A stretch of DNA of 64,000 nucleotides, from positions 1 to 64,000 of the forward strand of contig NZ_NPBJ01000041.1 in NCBI RefSeq assembly GCF_002272075.1. Reading direction: 5' to 3'. The notes beneath the pieces were generated by a model. It saw only the letters and a list, made by a program, of their open reading frames with translations. It was not told where the DNA came from and made no database searches. A program made the translations under genes and the position numbers. Source of the DNA: Terribacillus saccharophilus. Its GTDB lineage: Bacteria; Bacillota; Bacilli; Bacillales; Amphibacillaceae. Positions 15,095-24,771 of this stretch are shown here, one piece after another (the stretch's first letter is position 1; each line of letters opens with the position of its first letter).

Positions 15095-15170
15095 ACAGCT
15101 AACTTAAAGGAGCTTGATATAGATTACCATGCAGCTAGTGTTAAGAATGAAAGCACAGGTCGATTTCTAT

Positions 15171-15701
15171 TTACATTGTCTTTATATTTGGATAATAGGT
15201 ATCAATCCATGGATAGAATTTCGTACATAGATTCGATAATTGTCGCTCGTCTGTCATTACCAAATCAAACACATCCGCACTGATCTGAAACACCCGGTCT
15301 TCTGTATAAAATATAAGAGATGAACACTTCCGGCCCTGGGCAGTTTGTTTGCATAAAGCATACACGTTTTGTGTTGTAATACCCTCAACCGTCATCCAGA
15401 AAAATCTTTCTCCCTCACCATCATACACGTAGGTCTCCTTCCAATTGGAAAGCTCGATGATATTCTTAAGGTATTGTTTATCCCATATCCGCTTTGGACC
15501 TATATAATATCCGCTAAATCCCATCATGGAAATAAGTGTATGCACGGAGAAGATAGAGTGAACAAAATCTCGGAGAATAGGTAAGTTAGAATGATCTTCA
15601 AAATGAGAAGTGGCTATCCGCAGGCGATGGGAAGCTGGTGCTTGAAAATAAATTGTTGAATCTGTTTCGTAAAGGTTGAGCTGTTCCGTCGAAAAGTGCA
15701 T
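15171..15701 (-). CDS. Conserved-looking protein of unknown function
   Basis: 176 residues, soluble, rich in Tyr, Phe, Ile and His, no signal peptide or membrane segment. I do not recognise any domain. ATG 15701 has AAGGAG six bases upstream and the frame is intact. No terminator was found after it. It lies in an A/T-richer accessory stretch with mixed-function genes, which suggests acquisition. Confidence 0.55.
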   Translation of the reverse strand: MHFSTEQLNLYETDSTIYFQAPASHRLRIATSHFEDHSNLPILRDFVHSIFSVHTLISMMGFSGYYIGPKRIWDKQYLKNIIELSNWKETYVYDGEGERFFWMTVEGITTQNVYALCKQTAQGRKCSSLIFYTEDRVFQISADVFDLVMTDERQLSNLCTKFYPWIDTYYPNIKTM

Positions 15702-15787
15702 ACATAACTCCTTCTCTTTTATATATGATATTTTTCAAATATAAGGGATGGACAAACATGACATTCAGTATAGAGTGATAGACTACT

Positions 15788-16315
15788 TTAAGATTTTACT
15801 TCATAATGCAGTTCCGCAAACTGATTAAATGTTCTTGTCCCTTTTAAAGTAAATTCAGCTTGATACTGCCCTTCCTTGAAAAGAGGTATACCGCTGCCAA
15901 TAATCACAGGTGCAATAGTAAGTATCATTTCATCTATCAGTTGCTCCTCCATGAACGAAGACAACAGCTCTCCTCCACCGACTATCCAGATATTCCTGCC
16001 TTCTTGTTGTTTTAGCTGATTTGTGAAACTCACAATATCATCCTTAATAAACTGTACGTGCTCTGTATCCTTCACATCTGAACGCGTAAAGACATAACAT
16101 GCTTTATTTTGGTAAGGAAAATCTTCTATATGGTTTATCACCCAGTCATACGTCTTCTTGCCCATAATAACCGTATCAACTGTATCGTAGAATTCCGAAT
16201 ACCCGTTATCTCCTTCACCTTCCACCGAAAAGAGCCATTCCAGTGATTCCTCTTTGGTTGCGATATAACCATCCAGACTTGCGGCAATAAACAGTACGAG
16301 CTTACGTTTCTGCAT
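15788..16315 (-). CDS. Dihydrofolate reductase-like protein (RibD C-terminal family)
   Basis: 175 residues. It has the RibD_C/YyaP-type layout: N-terminal LVLFIAASLDGYIA, MGKKTYDWV near 50, and the nucleotide-binding IWIVGGGELLSSFM near 110, with APVIIGSGIPLF towards the end. Likely an NADPH-dependent reductase of unknown substrate. The ATG at 16315 has AGGAGG six bases upstream; longer in-frame starts lack one. A single gene in the accessory stretch. Confidence 0.78.
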   Translation of the reverse strand: MQKRKLVLFIAASLDGYIATKEESLEWLFSVEGEGDNGYSEFYDTVDTVIMGKKTYDWVINHIEDFPYQNKACYVFTRSDVKDTEHVQFIKDDIVSFTNQLKQQEGRNIWIVGGGELLSSFMEEQLIDEMILTIAPVIIGSGIPLFKEGQYQAEFTLKGTRTFNQFAELHYEVKS

Positions 16316-16390
16316 CTGCATCCTCCTATTAGATTTAAATATGTACTTCTGATCAAATGCCAAACTTATATATACCATACACTATTAGCT

Positions 16391-16425
16391 AAAATAAAAA
16401 AGACTCTAATCAAGTGAGAGTCTTT
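16391..16425 (-). terminator. Terminator of the quinone-oxidoreductase-like gene
   Basis: AAAGACTCT (16399-16407) and AGAGTCTTT (16417-16425) with a nine-base loop. A T-rich run follows on the minus strand. Confidence 0.8.
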
Positions 16426-16461
16426 AGAAGACGAATTAGCCACCTATTCAAATCTTAATTG

Positions 16462-17448
16462 TTAGGATTTGTTATGAAGTTCTACGTTTATAATGACATT
16501 CCCTTTCTTGTGTCCCTTCTCGACATAACGATGTGCTTCCACTATCTCTTCAAAGTCAAAAGACCTATCAATTATCACTTTCAATTTTCCCATCTCTACT
16601 AGTTCTCCGAGGAAGTTTAGTGCTTCTGGTGTTTCAGGTGCGTTTCGACTTAATATTAATTTCTTTCCAGTTGTCAATGTCGTCCATAGCATAAGAAAAC
16701 TCGGCAGCGGCTCTGTGATATTTATATAAGTGCCATCCTTTTTTAGCACTTTTATGCAATCGGTAAAGGAGCTTTTGTTAACTGCTTCAAAAATAACGTC
16801 ATATAACTCAGCACCCGTAGAAAAGTCTTCGCTGGTATAATCTATTACCTTGTCAGCTCCTAATGATTTCACCCATTCCAAATTTGACGTGCTACAAACT
16901 CCTGTTACGTTTGCTCCGAAATGCTTGGCAATCTGAACTGCATAGCTGCCCACACTTCCTGATGCTCCATAGATCAGTACCTTTTGACCACTTTGAATCT
17001 TAGCTTTTCGCAAAAAGTACAATGCTGTTCGTGCTCCTATTGGAATGGCAGCCGCTTCTGCATAAGAGATATTCGAAGGTTTGATGGATACAGGACCATC
17101 TTCCGATAAACACTTATACTCTGCATAAGCACCGAACTCTTCCAGAGATGCCGCAAAAACTTGGTCACCTTCCTTAAACCGCTTAACATCTTTCCCTACT
17201 GACACAATCTCTCCAGCTAACTCAACTCCCAACACCTCTTTTTTGGGTTGTCTAAAACCAAGTGTAATTCGGGCAGGCAGCCAAAAGAACGGTGGAACGG
17301 TGAAACTTCGAGCTCGAATATCTGCTGCTGTTACAGTTGTCGCTTTTACTTTTACTAATATTTCATGATCTTTAGGAATCGGTTCTGCTGTCTTTTTCAG
17401 TTGAAGAACGTCTGGGGGTCCGTACTTTTTGTATACAATGGTTTTCAT
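16462..17448 (-). CDS. Zinc-independent MDR-family NAD(P)H oxidoreductase
   Basis: 328 residues. It has a GroES-like N-terminal domain and a Rossmann domain with YGASGSVGSYAVQIAKHFGANVTGVCS near 155-180. The zinc-binding residues of alcohol dehydrogenases are not seen, so it belongs with quinone oxidoreductase/enoyl reductase-like members. Substrate unknown. ATG 17448 has GAGGTGGG close upstream. A clean palindrome in the promoter region suggests control by a repressor not encoded next to it. Confidence 0.8.
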   Translation of the reverse strand: MKTIVYKKYGPPDVLQLKKTAEPIPKDHEILVKVKATTVTAADIRARSFTVPPFFWLPARITLGFRQPKKEVLGVELAGEIVSVGKDVKRFKEGDQVFAASLEEFGAYAEYKCLSEDGPVSIKPSNISYAEAAAIPIGARTALYFLRKAKIQSGQKVLIYGASGSVGSYAVQIAKHFGANVTGVCSTSNLEWVKSLGADKVIDYTSEDFSTGAELYDVIFEAVNKSSFTDCIKVLKKDGTYINITEPLPSFLMLWTTLTTGKKLILSRNAPETPEALNFLGELVEMGKLKVIIDRSFDFEEIVEAHRYVEKGHKKGNVIINVELHNKS

Positions 17449-17468
17449 GTCCCACCTCTGATTCGTTA

Positions 17469-17490
17469 TATTCGTAATATAATACGAATA
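17469..17490 (-). promoter_or_regulatory. Palindromic operator before the oxidoreductase gene
   Basis: TATTCGTA (17469-17476) and TACGAATA (17483-17490) are perfect inverted copies with a six-base spacer. A further ATTCGT lies at 17461-17466. This has the size of a TetR/MarR-type operator. The A/T-rich spacer may overlap the -10. Confidence 0.55.
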
Positions 17491-17565
17491 CTGAGGGCAA
17501 ATAGACCAATAGGTTCAGTCTTTCAGTACTTTTCTTAAATCTCAGCTCGGCATAGGGTATAAAAG

Positions 17566-17602
17566 TACAAAAAAAGACCCCCAACCAATAGGTTGAGAGT
17601 CT
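17566..17602 (-). terminator. Terminator of the rplM-rpsI operon
   Basis: AGACCCCCAACC (17575-17586) pairs with GGTTGAGAGTCT (17591-17602) with G-U pairs. A run of seven or more T follows on the minus strand. Confidence 0.8.
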
Positions 17603-17620
17603 GTTGTAAGTGCCCAAAAA

Positions 17621-18013
17621 TTAACGTTTTGAGAACTGTGGAGCGCGACGTGCACCTTTAAGACCGTATTTTTTACGTTCTTTCATACGTGCGTCACGAG
17701 TTAGGAAGCCAGCTTTTTTAAGTGTTCCGCGGTATTCTGGATCCGCTTCAAGAAGCGCACGAGAGATACCGTGACGGATAGCACCTGCTTGTCCTGTGAA
17801 TCCACCACCCTGTACAGTTACAAGAACGTCGTAGTTGCCAGCAGTTTCTGTTGCAACTAGAGGTTGGTTGATGATTGTACGAAGTGTTTCGTATGGGAAG
17901 TAATCTTCCGCACTACGGTTGTTTACTGTTACTTGACCTGTGCCTGGTACTAGACGTACGCGGGCAGTAGAGCTTTTACGGCGACCGGTGCCGTAGTATT
18001 GTACTTGTGCCAC
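17621..18013 (-). CDS. rpsI: 30S ribosomal protein S9
   Basis: 130 residues. It starts [20 protein letters not shown] and ends in the S9 tail PQFSKR, whose C-terminus reaches towards P-site tRNA in the 30S subunit. Length matches B. subtilis. It follows rplM by 20 bases in the usual two-gene operon and is the last gene of the conserved ribosomal block in this direction. Confidence 0.97.
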   Translation of the reverse strand: MAQVQYYGTGRRKSSTARVRLVPGTGQVTVNNRSAEDYFPYETLRTIINQPLVATETAGNYDVLVTVQGGGFTGQAGAIRHGISRALLEADPEYRGTLKKAGFLTRDARMKERKKYGLKGARRAPQFSKR

Positions 18014-18033
18014 GATTGTTTACCTCCTTTTTA

Positions 18034-18471
18034 TTAACCGCGAAGTGTATAAGCTTCTGGTTGTTGTGCTTGGTGTTTGTGCTCAGCGCCACGGTATACG
18101 TGAAGCTTTTTGATCATTTTACGTGCAAGTGGACCCTTAGGAAGCATGCCTTTGATAGCAAGCTCAAGCATTTGCTCAGGGTATTTTGTACGCATTTCGT
18201 CAGCTGTACGCTGTTTCAAACCACCTGGGTGGTTAGAGTGACGGTAGTAGATCTTGTCAGCAAGTTTGTTACCAGTAAGTTCGATTTTCTCAGCGTTGAT
18301 GATGATTACGTTATCACCAGTGTCGGCATGTGGAGTGTAAGTTGGTTTGTGCTTACCACGTAGGATAGCAGCAACTTCACTTGCAAGACGACCAAGAGTT
18401 TGGCCTTCTGCATCCACAACAAGCCATTTGCGTTCGATATTGCTTTCGTTCGCCATGAATGTTGTACGCAT
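18034..18471 (-). CDS. rplM: 50S ribosomal protein L13
   Basis: 145 residues starting [18 protein letters not shown], as in B. subtilis. The ATG at 18471 has GGAGG seven bases upstream, so a 17-codon in-frame extension is rejected. L13 is an early assembly protein of the 50S subunit. Preceded by a strong promoter and a structured leader resembling the L13 autoregulatory element. Confidence 0.97.
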   Translation of the reverse strand: MRTTFMANESNIERKWLVVDAEGQTLGRLASEVAAILRGKHKPTYTPHADTGDNVIIINAEKIELTGNKLADKIYYRHSNHPGGLKQRTADEMRTKYPEQMLELAIKGMLPKGPLARKMIKKLHVYRGAEHKHQAQQPEAYTLRG

Positions 18472-18560
18472 GTCATTTCCTCCATTTTTTCGATTGAATC
18501 GTTCATTTATTATTCTACACAATTAGTCTTCCGGGGCTAATCGTGGTATAGAAATAAAAT
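18472..18560 (-). ncRNA. Putative L13 leader (autoregulatory mRNA structure)
   Basis: The 5' UTR of rplM can form a stem from TTCTATACCAC plus GATTAG against CTAATT plus GTGTAGAA around a CCCCGGAAGA loop. Position and shape agree with the Bacillus L13_leader family, known from comparative genomics. Exact ends are estimated. Confidence 0.5.
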
Positions 18561-18572
18561 GCCATAAACCAT

Positions 18573-18600
18573 AGTATATCATCATAGACCCTCATGTCAA
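18573..18600 (-). promoter_or_regulatory. Sigma-A promoter of rplM-rpsI
   Basis: TTGACA (18595-18600), 16-base spacer, TATACT (18573-18578) on the minus strand. Confidence 0.75.
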
Positions 18601-18641
18601 GAGCATGTAACACCCGAATGCGTTGTTTTACAAAAAAGTTT

Positions 18642-19385
18642 TCAGTAGTCCACTTTCCAGAGGCAAAGTCCGCTCGCAGCAGCGGTTTTACTCGCCAAGT
18701 GCCGATCCTTCGATTCTAGTATTCTTGCCATGTCTTCCGGCTCCTTGCGTGCGTTTGCGATGTCGATTAGTGTACCTACTAGGATACGTACCATATTGTA
18801 TAGGAAGCCGCTTCCTGTGAAGGTAAAGACGAGCATGTCGTCCTGCTTTTCACATACAGCTTCATAGACAGTCCGGACCTTGTCACCTTTGACTCCTGTA
18901 CTCGCGGAACAAAAAGCACTGAAGTCATGCGTTCCCTCGATAGCTGTGATAGCTTGCTGAATCCTATCTAGCTCGAGCTTATAAGGTACATGATGCACAT
19001 AATGACGCTTGAACACATCCTGTTCAGGAGCATTGAGGACAAAGTACTTATACTGCTTCTGCTTTACACTGTAGCGTGCATGGAAATCTTCATCAGCTTT
19101 TGCTATGTCTATTATCCGCACATCATCCGGCAGCAAGGCATTGAGCGCCTTACGCCAATTATAGTCTCCCATACGAATCTCCGTATCAAAATGAATAACC
19201 TGCCCCCTGGCATGCACACCTGCGTCCGTACGACCCGAGGCTTGAATCCTTATTGTCTGTCCTTTATGAATCATCATAAGTGCCTTCTGCAGCTCTCCTT
19301 GGACCGTTCGTTGGTTGTCCTGGACCTGGAAGCCGGAAAAGCGTGTACCGTCATAGCTGACAGTCGCCTTTATACGTTGCGTCAT
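18642..19385 (-). CDS. truA: tRNA pseudouridine(38-40) synthase TruA
   Basis: 247 residues. The catalytic Asp lies in SGRTDAGVHARGQVIHF near 50-66. The C-terminal FLYNMVRILVGTLIDI is typical of TruA. It modifies U38-U40 in the anticodon arm of many tRNAs. It starts 11 bases after ecfT, as in B. subtilis, so it is likely cotranscribed with the ECF genes. Confidence 0.95.
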   Translation of the reverse strand: MTQRIKATVSYDGTRFSGFQVQDNQRTVQGELQKALMMIHKGQTIRIQASGRTDAGVHARGQVIHFDTEIRMGDYNWRKALNALLPDDVRIIDIAKADEDFHARYSVKQKQYKYFVLNAPEQDVFKRHYVHHVPYKLELDRIQQAITAIEGTHDFSAFCSASTGVKGDKVRTVYEAVCEKQDDMLVFTFTGSGFLYNMVRILVGTLIDIANARKEPEDMARILESKDRHLASKTAAASGLCLWKVDY

Positions 19386-19396
19386 CTTTGTAACTC

Positions 19397-20200
19397 CTAA
19401 CTATAATCTCTCGTTATCAAGGCTGCAGCAACCACTATAATGAAGATGATGAGTGCCGCAACATCCCGCTTCATCACTTGCAGCTCTCGAAGCTTCGTAC
19501 GTCCTTCTCCTCCTCGATAGCCTCTTGCTTCCATCGCCATAGCAAGCTCCTCCGCCCGCTTAAAGGCACTGACAAACAAAGGCACCAGCAAAGGAATTAC
19601 AGCCCGTACCCGCTCCCTGAATGGCCCTGTACGGAAATCTACACCTCTGGAAGCCTGAGCGTTGGAAATCTTCTCGGTTTCCTGAAGCAAAGTTGGAATA
19701 AATCGTAATGATATAGACATCATCAGCGCCAGTTCGTGTACAGGGAACTTGAATCGGCGCAGTGGTCCGAGTAGGGATTCAACTCCGTCTGTGATTTCTA
19801 TCGGCGTAGTCGTTAACGTCAGCAGGGATGTCAAAAGGATAAGCAAAAAGAAACGCAGCGAGATGACAGCTCCTTGTTCCAATGCTCCGCTATAGATCGG
19901 CAATCCGAATACATTCACCAATACAGTGCCTTCCTTTGTAACGAATAAGTGCAGGATAAACGTGAAGACAATCAGAAACCATACTGGTGTCAGCCCCTTG
20001 GCGATAAACCGCCATGGCACCTTCGTCAGAAGTGTCCCTCCGACCGCAAACACAGTGAACAGCGCATAGCTGACGACGTTATTGGCAAAGAAAATAAAAA
20101 TTACATAAAAGAAGATGATAAGCATCTTGATTCTCGGATCCATCCGGTGAACGATGCTATTGGTCGGAACATACTGACCAACAATCAGAAGATTGTTCAT
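19397..20200 (-). CDS. ecfT: ECF transporter transmembrane subunit EcfT
   Basis: 267 residues, about five membrane segments. It carries the two cytoplasmic coupling motifs of Ecf[10 protein letters not shown] near 175-185 and the E-A-R-G-Y motif near 223. It joins EcfA1/EcfA2 to interchangeable vitamin-binding S components. Its start overlaps the ecfA2 stop by four bases, suggesting translational coupling. No S component is encoded nearby, as expected for group II ECF systems. Confidence 0.94.
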   Translation of the reverse strand: MNNLLIVGQYVPTNSIVHRMDPRIKMLIIFFYVIFIFFANNVVSYALFTVFAVGGTLLTKVPWRFIAKGLTPVWFLIVFTFILHLFVTKEGTVLVNVFGLPIYSGALEQGAVISLRFFLLILLTSLLTLTTTPIEITDGVESLLGPLRRFKFPVHELALMMSISLRFIPTLLQETEKISNAQASRGVDFRTGPFRERVRAVIPLLVPLFVSAFKRAEELAMAMEARGYRGGEGRTKLRELQVMKRDVAALIIFIIVVAAALITRDYS

Positions 20201-21060
20201 TTTTTATCACCTGCCAAATCTGCCAGCTGCTCAGCGAGCCTGTCAAAATTCTCTCCCTCATAAGCTAACTGTTTGCCAAAGCGTTCCGATGTCTTCTGAA
20301 GAAACTGGAATATCTCCGGCACATCAAGCTGAACCTGCTGAAGAGCTTGCCGATCTTGAAAGACATCTACAGGAGTTCCTTCCATATACTTTTCTCCTTT
20401 ATCGAGTACAAGCATATGATCGGCGTAAGTCAGCGCGTCCTCCATGCTGTGTGTTACCAGTATCGTTGTCAGCTGCTGTTCTTTATGAAGCCGGTAAAAC
20501 ATATCCATGATTTCTCGCTGACCGCGTGGATCTAATCCTGCTGTCGGTTCATCCAGAACGAGTACTCGAGGTCGCACAGCAAGCACACCTGCAATTGCAA
20601 CACGCCGCATTTGCCCGCCGCTTAACTCAAAGGGGGAACGACTCAGTAAAGATAGATCCAATCCTACAGCCTCTGCACTTTCTTTAACACGCCTTGAGAT
20701 CTCATTCTCAGCTACTCCGAAGTTCCGCGGGCCAAAGGCGATATCCTTCTCTACTGTTTCTTCAAATAACTGATGCTCCGGGTATTGGAACACTATACCT
20801 ACTTGTTTGCGTAGCTCTTTCGCTTGCTTAGGCTTCTTCTTCGGCTCCAGCGTATGCTCACCAATCTGCACGCTTCCGCTGGTAGGTCTGACTAGTCCGT
20901 TCAAATGCTGCAATAAAGTAGATTTACCACTGCCAGTATGCCCAACTATAGCCGTGAAGCTCCCCCCTGGCAGATGGAAGGTAAGATCCTTTAGCGCTTT
21001 ATGCTCAAACGGGGAGTTTGCCTGATACGTATAATCTACTTGTTTGAATGTAATGTCCAT
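20197..21060 (-). CDS. ecfA2: ECF transporter ATPase EcfA2
   Basis: 287 residues. ABC ATPase with Walker [10 protein letters not shown] near 40, signature [10 protein letters not shown] near 145 and Walker [14 protein letters not shown] near 165. It supplies energy for group II vitamin uptake. Overlaps ecfA1 by 25 bases and ecfT by four. Confidence 0.94.
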   Translation of the reverse strand: MDITFKQVDYTYQANSPFEHKALKDLTFHLPGGSFTAIVGHTGSGKSTLLQHLNGLVRPTSGSVQIGEHTLEPKKKPKQAKELRKQVGIVFQYPEHQLFEETVEKDIAFGPRNFGVAENEISRRVKESAEAVGLDLSLLSRSPFELSGGQMRRVAIAGVLAVRPRVLVLDEPTAGLDPRGQREIMDMFYRLHKEQQLTTILVTHSMEDALTYADHMLVLDKGEKYMEGTPVDVFQDRQALQQVQLDVPEIFQFLQKTSERFGKQLAYEGENFDRLAEQLADLAGDKK

Positions 21061-21869
21061 AATGCATCTAACAACTCCTCGTGATCAATCGGCTGCTCGG
21101 CCAGGTTAATACCTTGTCTTACCAAAGCATGAGCAAGCTGCGTAACAAACGGCACGTCCAAACCGATCTGCTGCAGTTCAGTCTGTCTTTTTACTAGTTC
21201 CCTTGGTACAGTAGTCGTCCATATTTCTCCATCGTTCATAACCAAGACCCGATGCGCCTGCATTACTTCATTTAAGTCGTGAGTAATCGTAATTAGACCG
21301 AGCTGCTGCGCTGCTTGAACACGATGAACAGTATCAAGGATTTCCTTCCTGCCAAGTGGGTCCAGCATCGCTGTTGCCTCATCCAGGATAATGACACTAG
21401 GAGATATAGCAAGTACACCTGCAATAGCCACACGCTGCTTCTGACCGCCAGATAATCGGTATGGTTCATGCAGCAGGTAGTCCTGCATGCGTACCTGCTC
21501 CAATGAAGAAGTGATCCGATCCATCATTTCAGCACGAGGCACACCACGGTTCTCCAAGCCAAAAGCTACATCATCACGAACAGTTGTACCAACGAATTGA
21601 TTATCTGGATTTTGGAATACCATACCTACCTGGCGTCGTATCTCCCATATATTCTCTTCGTTTAATGGTATGCCATTAATAATGATTTCCCCCTCAGTCG
21701 GAAACAGCAGTCCATTCATTAGCTTGGCAATCGTTGACTTGCCTGAACCGTTGTGACCGATGATCGCCAGCCATTCCCCAGCTTCTACTTGAAAACTGAC
21801 ATTGCGAAGTACATAGGGCTGCTCTTCCTCGTATCGGAAAGAAACATTCTTAAATTCAATCGCGTGCAT
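21036..21869 (-). CDS. ecfA1: ECF transporter ATPase EcfA1
   Basis: 277 residues. ABC ATPase with Walker [10 protein letters not shown] near 39-47, signature [10 protein letters not shown] near 140 and Walker [14 protein letters not shown], where the usual EPT reads EAT. This variant is common in EcfA1. ATG 21869 has AAGGAG about nine bases upstream. It is separated from rplQ by a strong terminator, so the ECF-truA operon needs its own promoter. TATACT at about 21950 with a poor -35 is the best candidate. Confidence 0.94.
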   Translation of the reverse strand: MHAIEFKNVSFRYEEEQPYVLRNVSFQVEAGEWLAIIGHNGSGKSTIAKLMNGLLFPTEGEIIINGIPLNEENIWEIRRQVGMVFQNPDNQFVGTTVRDDVAFGLENRGVPRAEMMDRITSSLEQVRMQDYLLHEPYRLSGGQKQRVAIAGVLAISPSVIILDEATAMLDPLGRKEILDTVHRVQAAQQLGLITITHDLNEVMQAHRVLVMNDGEIWTTTVPRELVKRQTELQQIGLDVPFVTQLAHALVRQGINLAEQPIDHEELLDALWTLHSNK

Positions 21870-21970
21870 GCTATTCGAGCTCCTTCGTCATTACCCGACT
21901 ATTTCCGGGGAAATACTAAACGTGTTTGTCCGTTCCTGTCATTTCTATAGCTAGTATAAAGAATCCAGAC

Positions 21971-22007
21971 AAAAAAGAAAAGCAAGCGCTAATGTTGGCG
22001 CTTGCTT
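21971..22007 (-). terminator. Terminator at the end of the ribosomal superoperon
   Basis: AAGCAAGCGC (21980-21989) and GCGCTTGCTT (21998-22007) form a perfect ten-base stem. On the minus strand it is followed by TTCTTTTTT. It separates rplQ from ecfA1. Confidence 0.88.
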
Positions 22008-22024
22008 TGTCTGCAAAAGAAAAA

Positions 22025-22062
22025 GGGCCGGAATACACCTCGTGGTAGAGATTTTCCTGCCC
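22025..22062 (-). terminator. Upstream hairpin after rplQ, containing a repeated 19-base element
   Basis: GGGCCGGAA (22025-22033) pairs with TTCCTGCCC (22054-22062), with one mismatch. TTTTTC follows on the minus strand, so it may be the first of two tandem terminators. Its loop side contains a 19-base sequence also found, with one mismatch, in the gap that replaces map. Confidence 0.5.
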
Positions 22063-22073
22063 TTGTTATTACA

Positions 22074-22427
22074 TTATACTAGTTCAATGATTGCCATAGC
22101 GGCACCGTCACCACGACGCTGTCCAAGTTTCAACACGCGTGTGTAACCTCCTTGACGTTCTTCATAACGTCCGGCGATATCGCTGAATAGTTTTTGTACT
22201 GCATCTTGGTTCTCGTCCGCTTTCGTACCGTACAAGAAAGAAGCAGCTTGACGACGAGCGTGAAGATCTCCACGTTTGCCAAGAGTGATCATTTTTTCTA
22301 CTACAGAACGAAGCTCCTTAGCTTTCGCCTCCGTTGTTTCCAATCTTTCGTGAACGATAAGATCAGTCGCAAGGTTACGCAAAAGCGCCATACGAGCATC
22401 CGTAGTACGTCCTAACTTTCTAGCCAT
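22074..22427 (-). CDS. rplQ: 50S ribosomal protein L17
   Basis: 117 residues. [23 protein letters not shown] at the start and the [16 protein letters not shown] segment near the end are characteristic. Length is typical of Bacillus. Last gene of the alpha operon, 46 bases after rpoA, followed by terminators. Confidence 0.97.
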   Translation of the reverse strand: MARKLGRTTDARMALLRNLATDLIVHERLETTEAKAKELRSVVEKMITLGKRGDLHARRQAASFLYGTKADENQDAVQKLFSDIAGRYEERQGGYTRVLKLGQRRGDGAAMAIIELV

Positions 22428-22473
22428 AGGTTATCCCTCCCTTTCCTGGTGTCAAATGCTCCGCTAGGCGGGA

Positions 22474-23418
22474 TCAGTCTTCTTTACGAAGACCAAGTCC
22501 TAAATCGATTAGTTTCTTTTTAACTTCTTCTAATGATTTACGTCCTAGGTTACGCACTTTCATCATGTCTTCTTCAGATTTATTAGCAAGTTCTTGTACC
22601 GTGTTGATACCAGCACGTTTCAGACAGTTGTAAGAACGAACAGACAAGTCCAATTCTTCAATTGTCATCTCAAGAACTTTCTCTTTTTGGTCTTCTTCTT
22701 TTTCAACCATGATTTCGGCATTTTGCGCTTCATCAGTAAGACCTACGAAGATATTCAAATGCTCCGTATAGATCTTTGCACCAAGAGAAACTGCCTCTTC
22801 AGGTCGGATACTGCCGTCAGTGAATACATCCAACGTCAGCTTGTCGAAGTTAGCCAACTGGCCAACACGCGTATTTTCCACTTGATACGTCACTTTTGAA
22901 ACTGGCGTAAAGATGGAGTCAATTGGAATGACACCAATCGGCTGATCTTCATGGTTATTCTGATCAGCTGGACGGTAGCCGCGGCCGCGTTCTGCCGTAA
23001 GCTTCATGTGCAAGTGAGCATTCTTGCCCAAAGTTGCAATATGAAGATCCGGATTCAGTACTTCTACATCGCTATCGAAAGTGATGTCAGCAGCAGTTAC
23101 TTTCCCTTCACCTTGTACATCGATCTCTAATGTTTTTTCTTCATCAGAGTAGATTTTAAGAGCCAGTTTTTTCAAGTTCAAAATGATGGTTGTCACGTCT
23201 TCTACTACGCCTTCAATCGTAGAGAATTCATGGAGCACGCCATCAATTTGAATGGAAGTTACAGCAGCGCCAGGAAGTGAGGATAATAGGATACGACGCA
23301 AGGAGTTTCCTAGTGTAGTACCATATCCACGCTCAAGCGGTTCTACAACGAACTTTCCAAATGTAGCATCATCGCTGATCTCAACCGTTTCAATCTTTGG
23401 TTTTTCAATTTCGATCAT
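22474..23418 (-). CDS. rpoA: RNA polymerase alpha subunit
   Basis: 314 residues, the usual length. N-terminal assembly domain with [20 protein letters not shown], an acidic linker near 230-240, and a C-terminal domain with [18 protein letters not shown] (DNA UP element and activator contacts). It lies downstream of rpsK, as in other Bacillus. AAAGGAGGG precedes ATG 23418. Confidence 0.97.
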   Translation of the reverse strand: MIEIEKPKIETVEISDDATFGKFVVEPLERGYGTTLGNSLRRILLSSLPGAAVTSIQIDGVLHEFSTIEGVVEDVTTIILNLKKLALKIYSDEEKTLEIDVQGEGKVTAADITFDSDVEVLNPDLHIATLGKNAHLHMKLTAERGRGYRPADQNNHEDQPIGVIPIDSIFTPVSKVTYQVENTRVGQLANFDKLTLDVFTDGSIRPEEAVSLGAKIYTEHLNIFVGLTDEAQNAEIMVEKEEDQKEKVLEMTIEELDLSVRSYNCLKRAGINTVQELANKSEEDMMKVRNLGRKSLEEVKKKLIDLGLGLRKED

Positions 23419-23449
23419 TATAAAGCCCTCCTTTAAAACGTCGAAACCC

Positions 23450-23471
23450 CGGTTAGAATTGCTCCTAACCG
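23450..23471 (-). promoter_or_regulatory. Hairpin in the rpoA leader
   Basis: CGGTTAG (23450-23456) and CTAACCG (23465-23471) are perfect complements in the 185-base rpsK-rpoA gap. A TATAAT with no good -35 lies further upstream on the minus strand. It has no T-run, so it is not a terminator; a processing or regulatory site is possible. Confidence 0.4.
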
Positions 23472-23603
23472 AAATTCCCCATATTGCGGTTCCCGTTTCT
23501 GCATCTTGACGATACGTTCCTTACTGTATGACCTGATCGCTTTTAAGCTATCATAACCCATTATAGACAGGGATACAAATTCTATACAGCAAGTAGGAAA
23601 AAC

Positions 23604-23993
23604 TTATACGCGACGACGTTTAGGCGGACGGCAGCCGTTATGTGGAACTGGAGTGACGTCACGGATCGCTGTCACTTCAATACCTGCAGCCTGAAGTGAA
23701 CGGATCGCAGCTTCACGACCAGCACCAGGGCCTTTAACTGTTACTTCCAAAGTCTTCATGCCGTTTTCTACAGCAACTTTAGCAGCAGCTTCAGCAGCCA
23801 TCTGTGAAGCGAATGGAGTAGATTTACGGGAACCTCTGAAACCAAGGGAACCTGAGCTGCTCCAGCTGATTACGTTACCTTGTACATCAGTAATCGTAAC
23901 GATTGTGTTGTTGAAAGTAGAACGGATGTGAGCAATACCAGTCTCGATATTCTTTTTCACACGACGTTTACGAGTTTGTTGTTTACGAGCCAT
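23604..23993 (-). CDS. rpsK: 30S ribosomal protein S11
   Basis: 129 residues. Contains [20 protein letters not shown] and the C-terminal [14 protein letters not shown]11 forms part of the 30S platform. Usual place between rpsM and rpoA. Confidence 0.97.
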   Translation of the reverse strand: MARKQQTRKRRVKKNIETGIAHIRSTFNNTIVTITDVQGNVISWSSSGSLGFRGSRKSTPFASQMAAEAAAKVAVENGMKTLEVTVKGPGAGREAAIRSLQAAGIEVTAIRDVTPVPHNGCRPPKRRRV

Positions 23994-24011
23994 GTTTGTT
24001 TACCTCCTTAC

Positions 24012-24377
24012 TTATTTTTTCTTGTTAGCGATTGTACGGCGTGGGCCTTTACGAGTACGAGAGTTGTTCTTCGTTTTCTGACCACGAACCGGCAATCCAC
24101 GACGGTGGCGAAGACCACGATAAGAACCGATTTCAATTAGACGCTTGATGTTAAGAGATACTTCACGGCGAAGATCCCCTTCAGTAGTGTAGCTGTCAAT
24201 TGTTTGACGAATTCTGGATAGTTCGTCTTCTGTAAGATCACGAACACGTGTATCTTCAGAAACGCCAGCTTCTTTTAGTACCTTTTGCGCTGTGTTTTTT
24301 CCAATTCCATAGATGTATGTTAGGGAAATAACAACGCGTTTGTCACGCGGAATATCAATACCTGCTATACGTGCCAT
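24012..24377 (-). CDS. rpsM: 30S ribosomal protein S13
   Basis: 121 residues. It starts [25 protein letters not shown] and has the basic tail [15 protein letters not shown] that contacts P-site tRNA. Located between rpmJ and rpsK. Confidence 0.97.
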   Translation of the reverse strand: MARIAGIDIPRDKRVVISLTYIYGIGKNTAQKVLKEAGVSEDTRVRDLTEDELSRIRQTIDSYTTEGDLRREVSLNIKRLIEIGSYRGLRHRRGLPVRGQKTKNNSRTRKGPRRTIANKKK

Positions 24378-24399
24378 TAGCTACGTGCACCTCCTTGTA

Positions 24400-24516
<117 letters not shown>

Positions 24517-24548
24517 CTATTCCTCCTTTAGTATCGGAGCTAGTCAAA

Positions 24549-24767
24549 TTATTTATAACGGTACGTAATACGTCCTTTAGTTAAGTCATAAGGGGAAAGC
24601 TCTACCGTTACTTTATCTCCAGGAAGAATTCGAATAAAGTGCATACGAATTTTACCGGAAACATGTGCTAAAACGGTGTGGCCATTCTCTAACTCCACCT
24701 TAAATTGCGCATTAGGCAATGTATCGGTGACAGTTCCTTCTACTTCAATTGCATCATCTTTCGCCAT
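24549..24767 (-). CDS. infA: Translation initiation factor IF-1
   Basis: 72 residues, an S1-like OB fold starting [13 protein letters not shown] and ending GRITYRYK. It assists IF-2 and IF-3 at the A site. ATG 24767 has GGGAG eight bases upstream, so a seven-codon extension is rejected. Four bases after the KOW-domain gene. Confidence 0.96.
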   Translation of the reverse strand: MAKDDAIEVEGTVTDTLPNAQFKVELENGHTVLAHVSGKIRMHFIRILPGDKVTVELSPYDLTKGRITYRYK

Positions 24768-24771
24768 CGGT

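Noticed and set aside
22025-22062. tRNA-like fragment, because of the string GTGGTAGAG
   Set aside because: No acceptor stem, anticodon arm or T-loop can be drawn around it; it fits a hairpin after rplQ instead.
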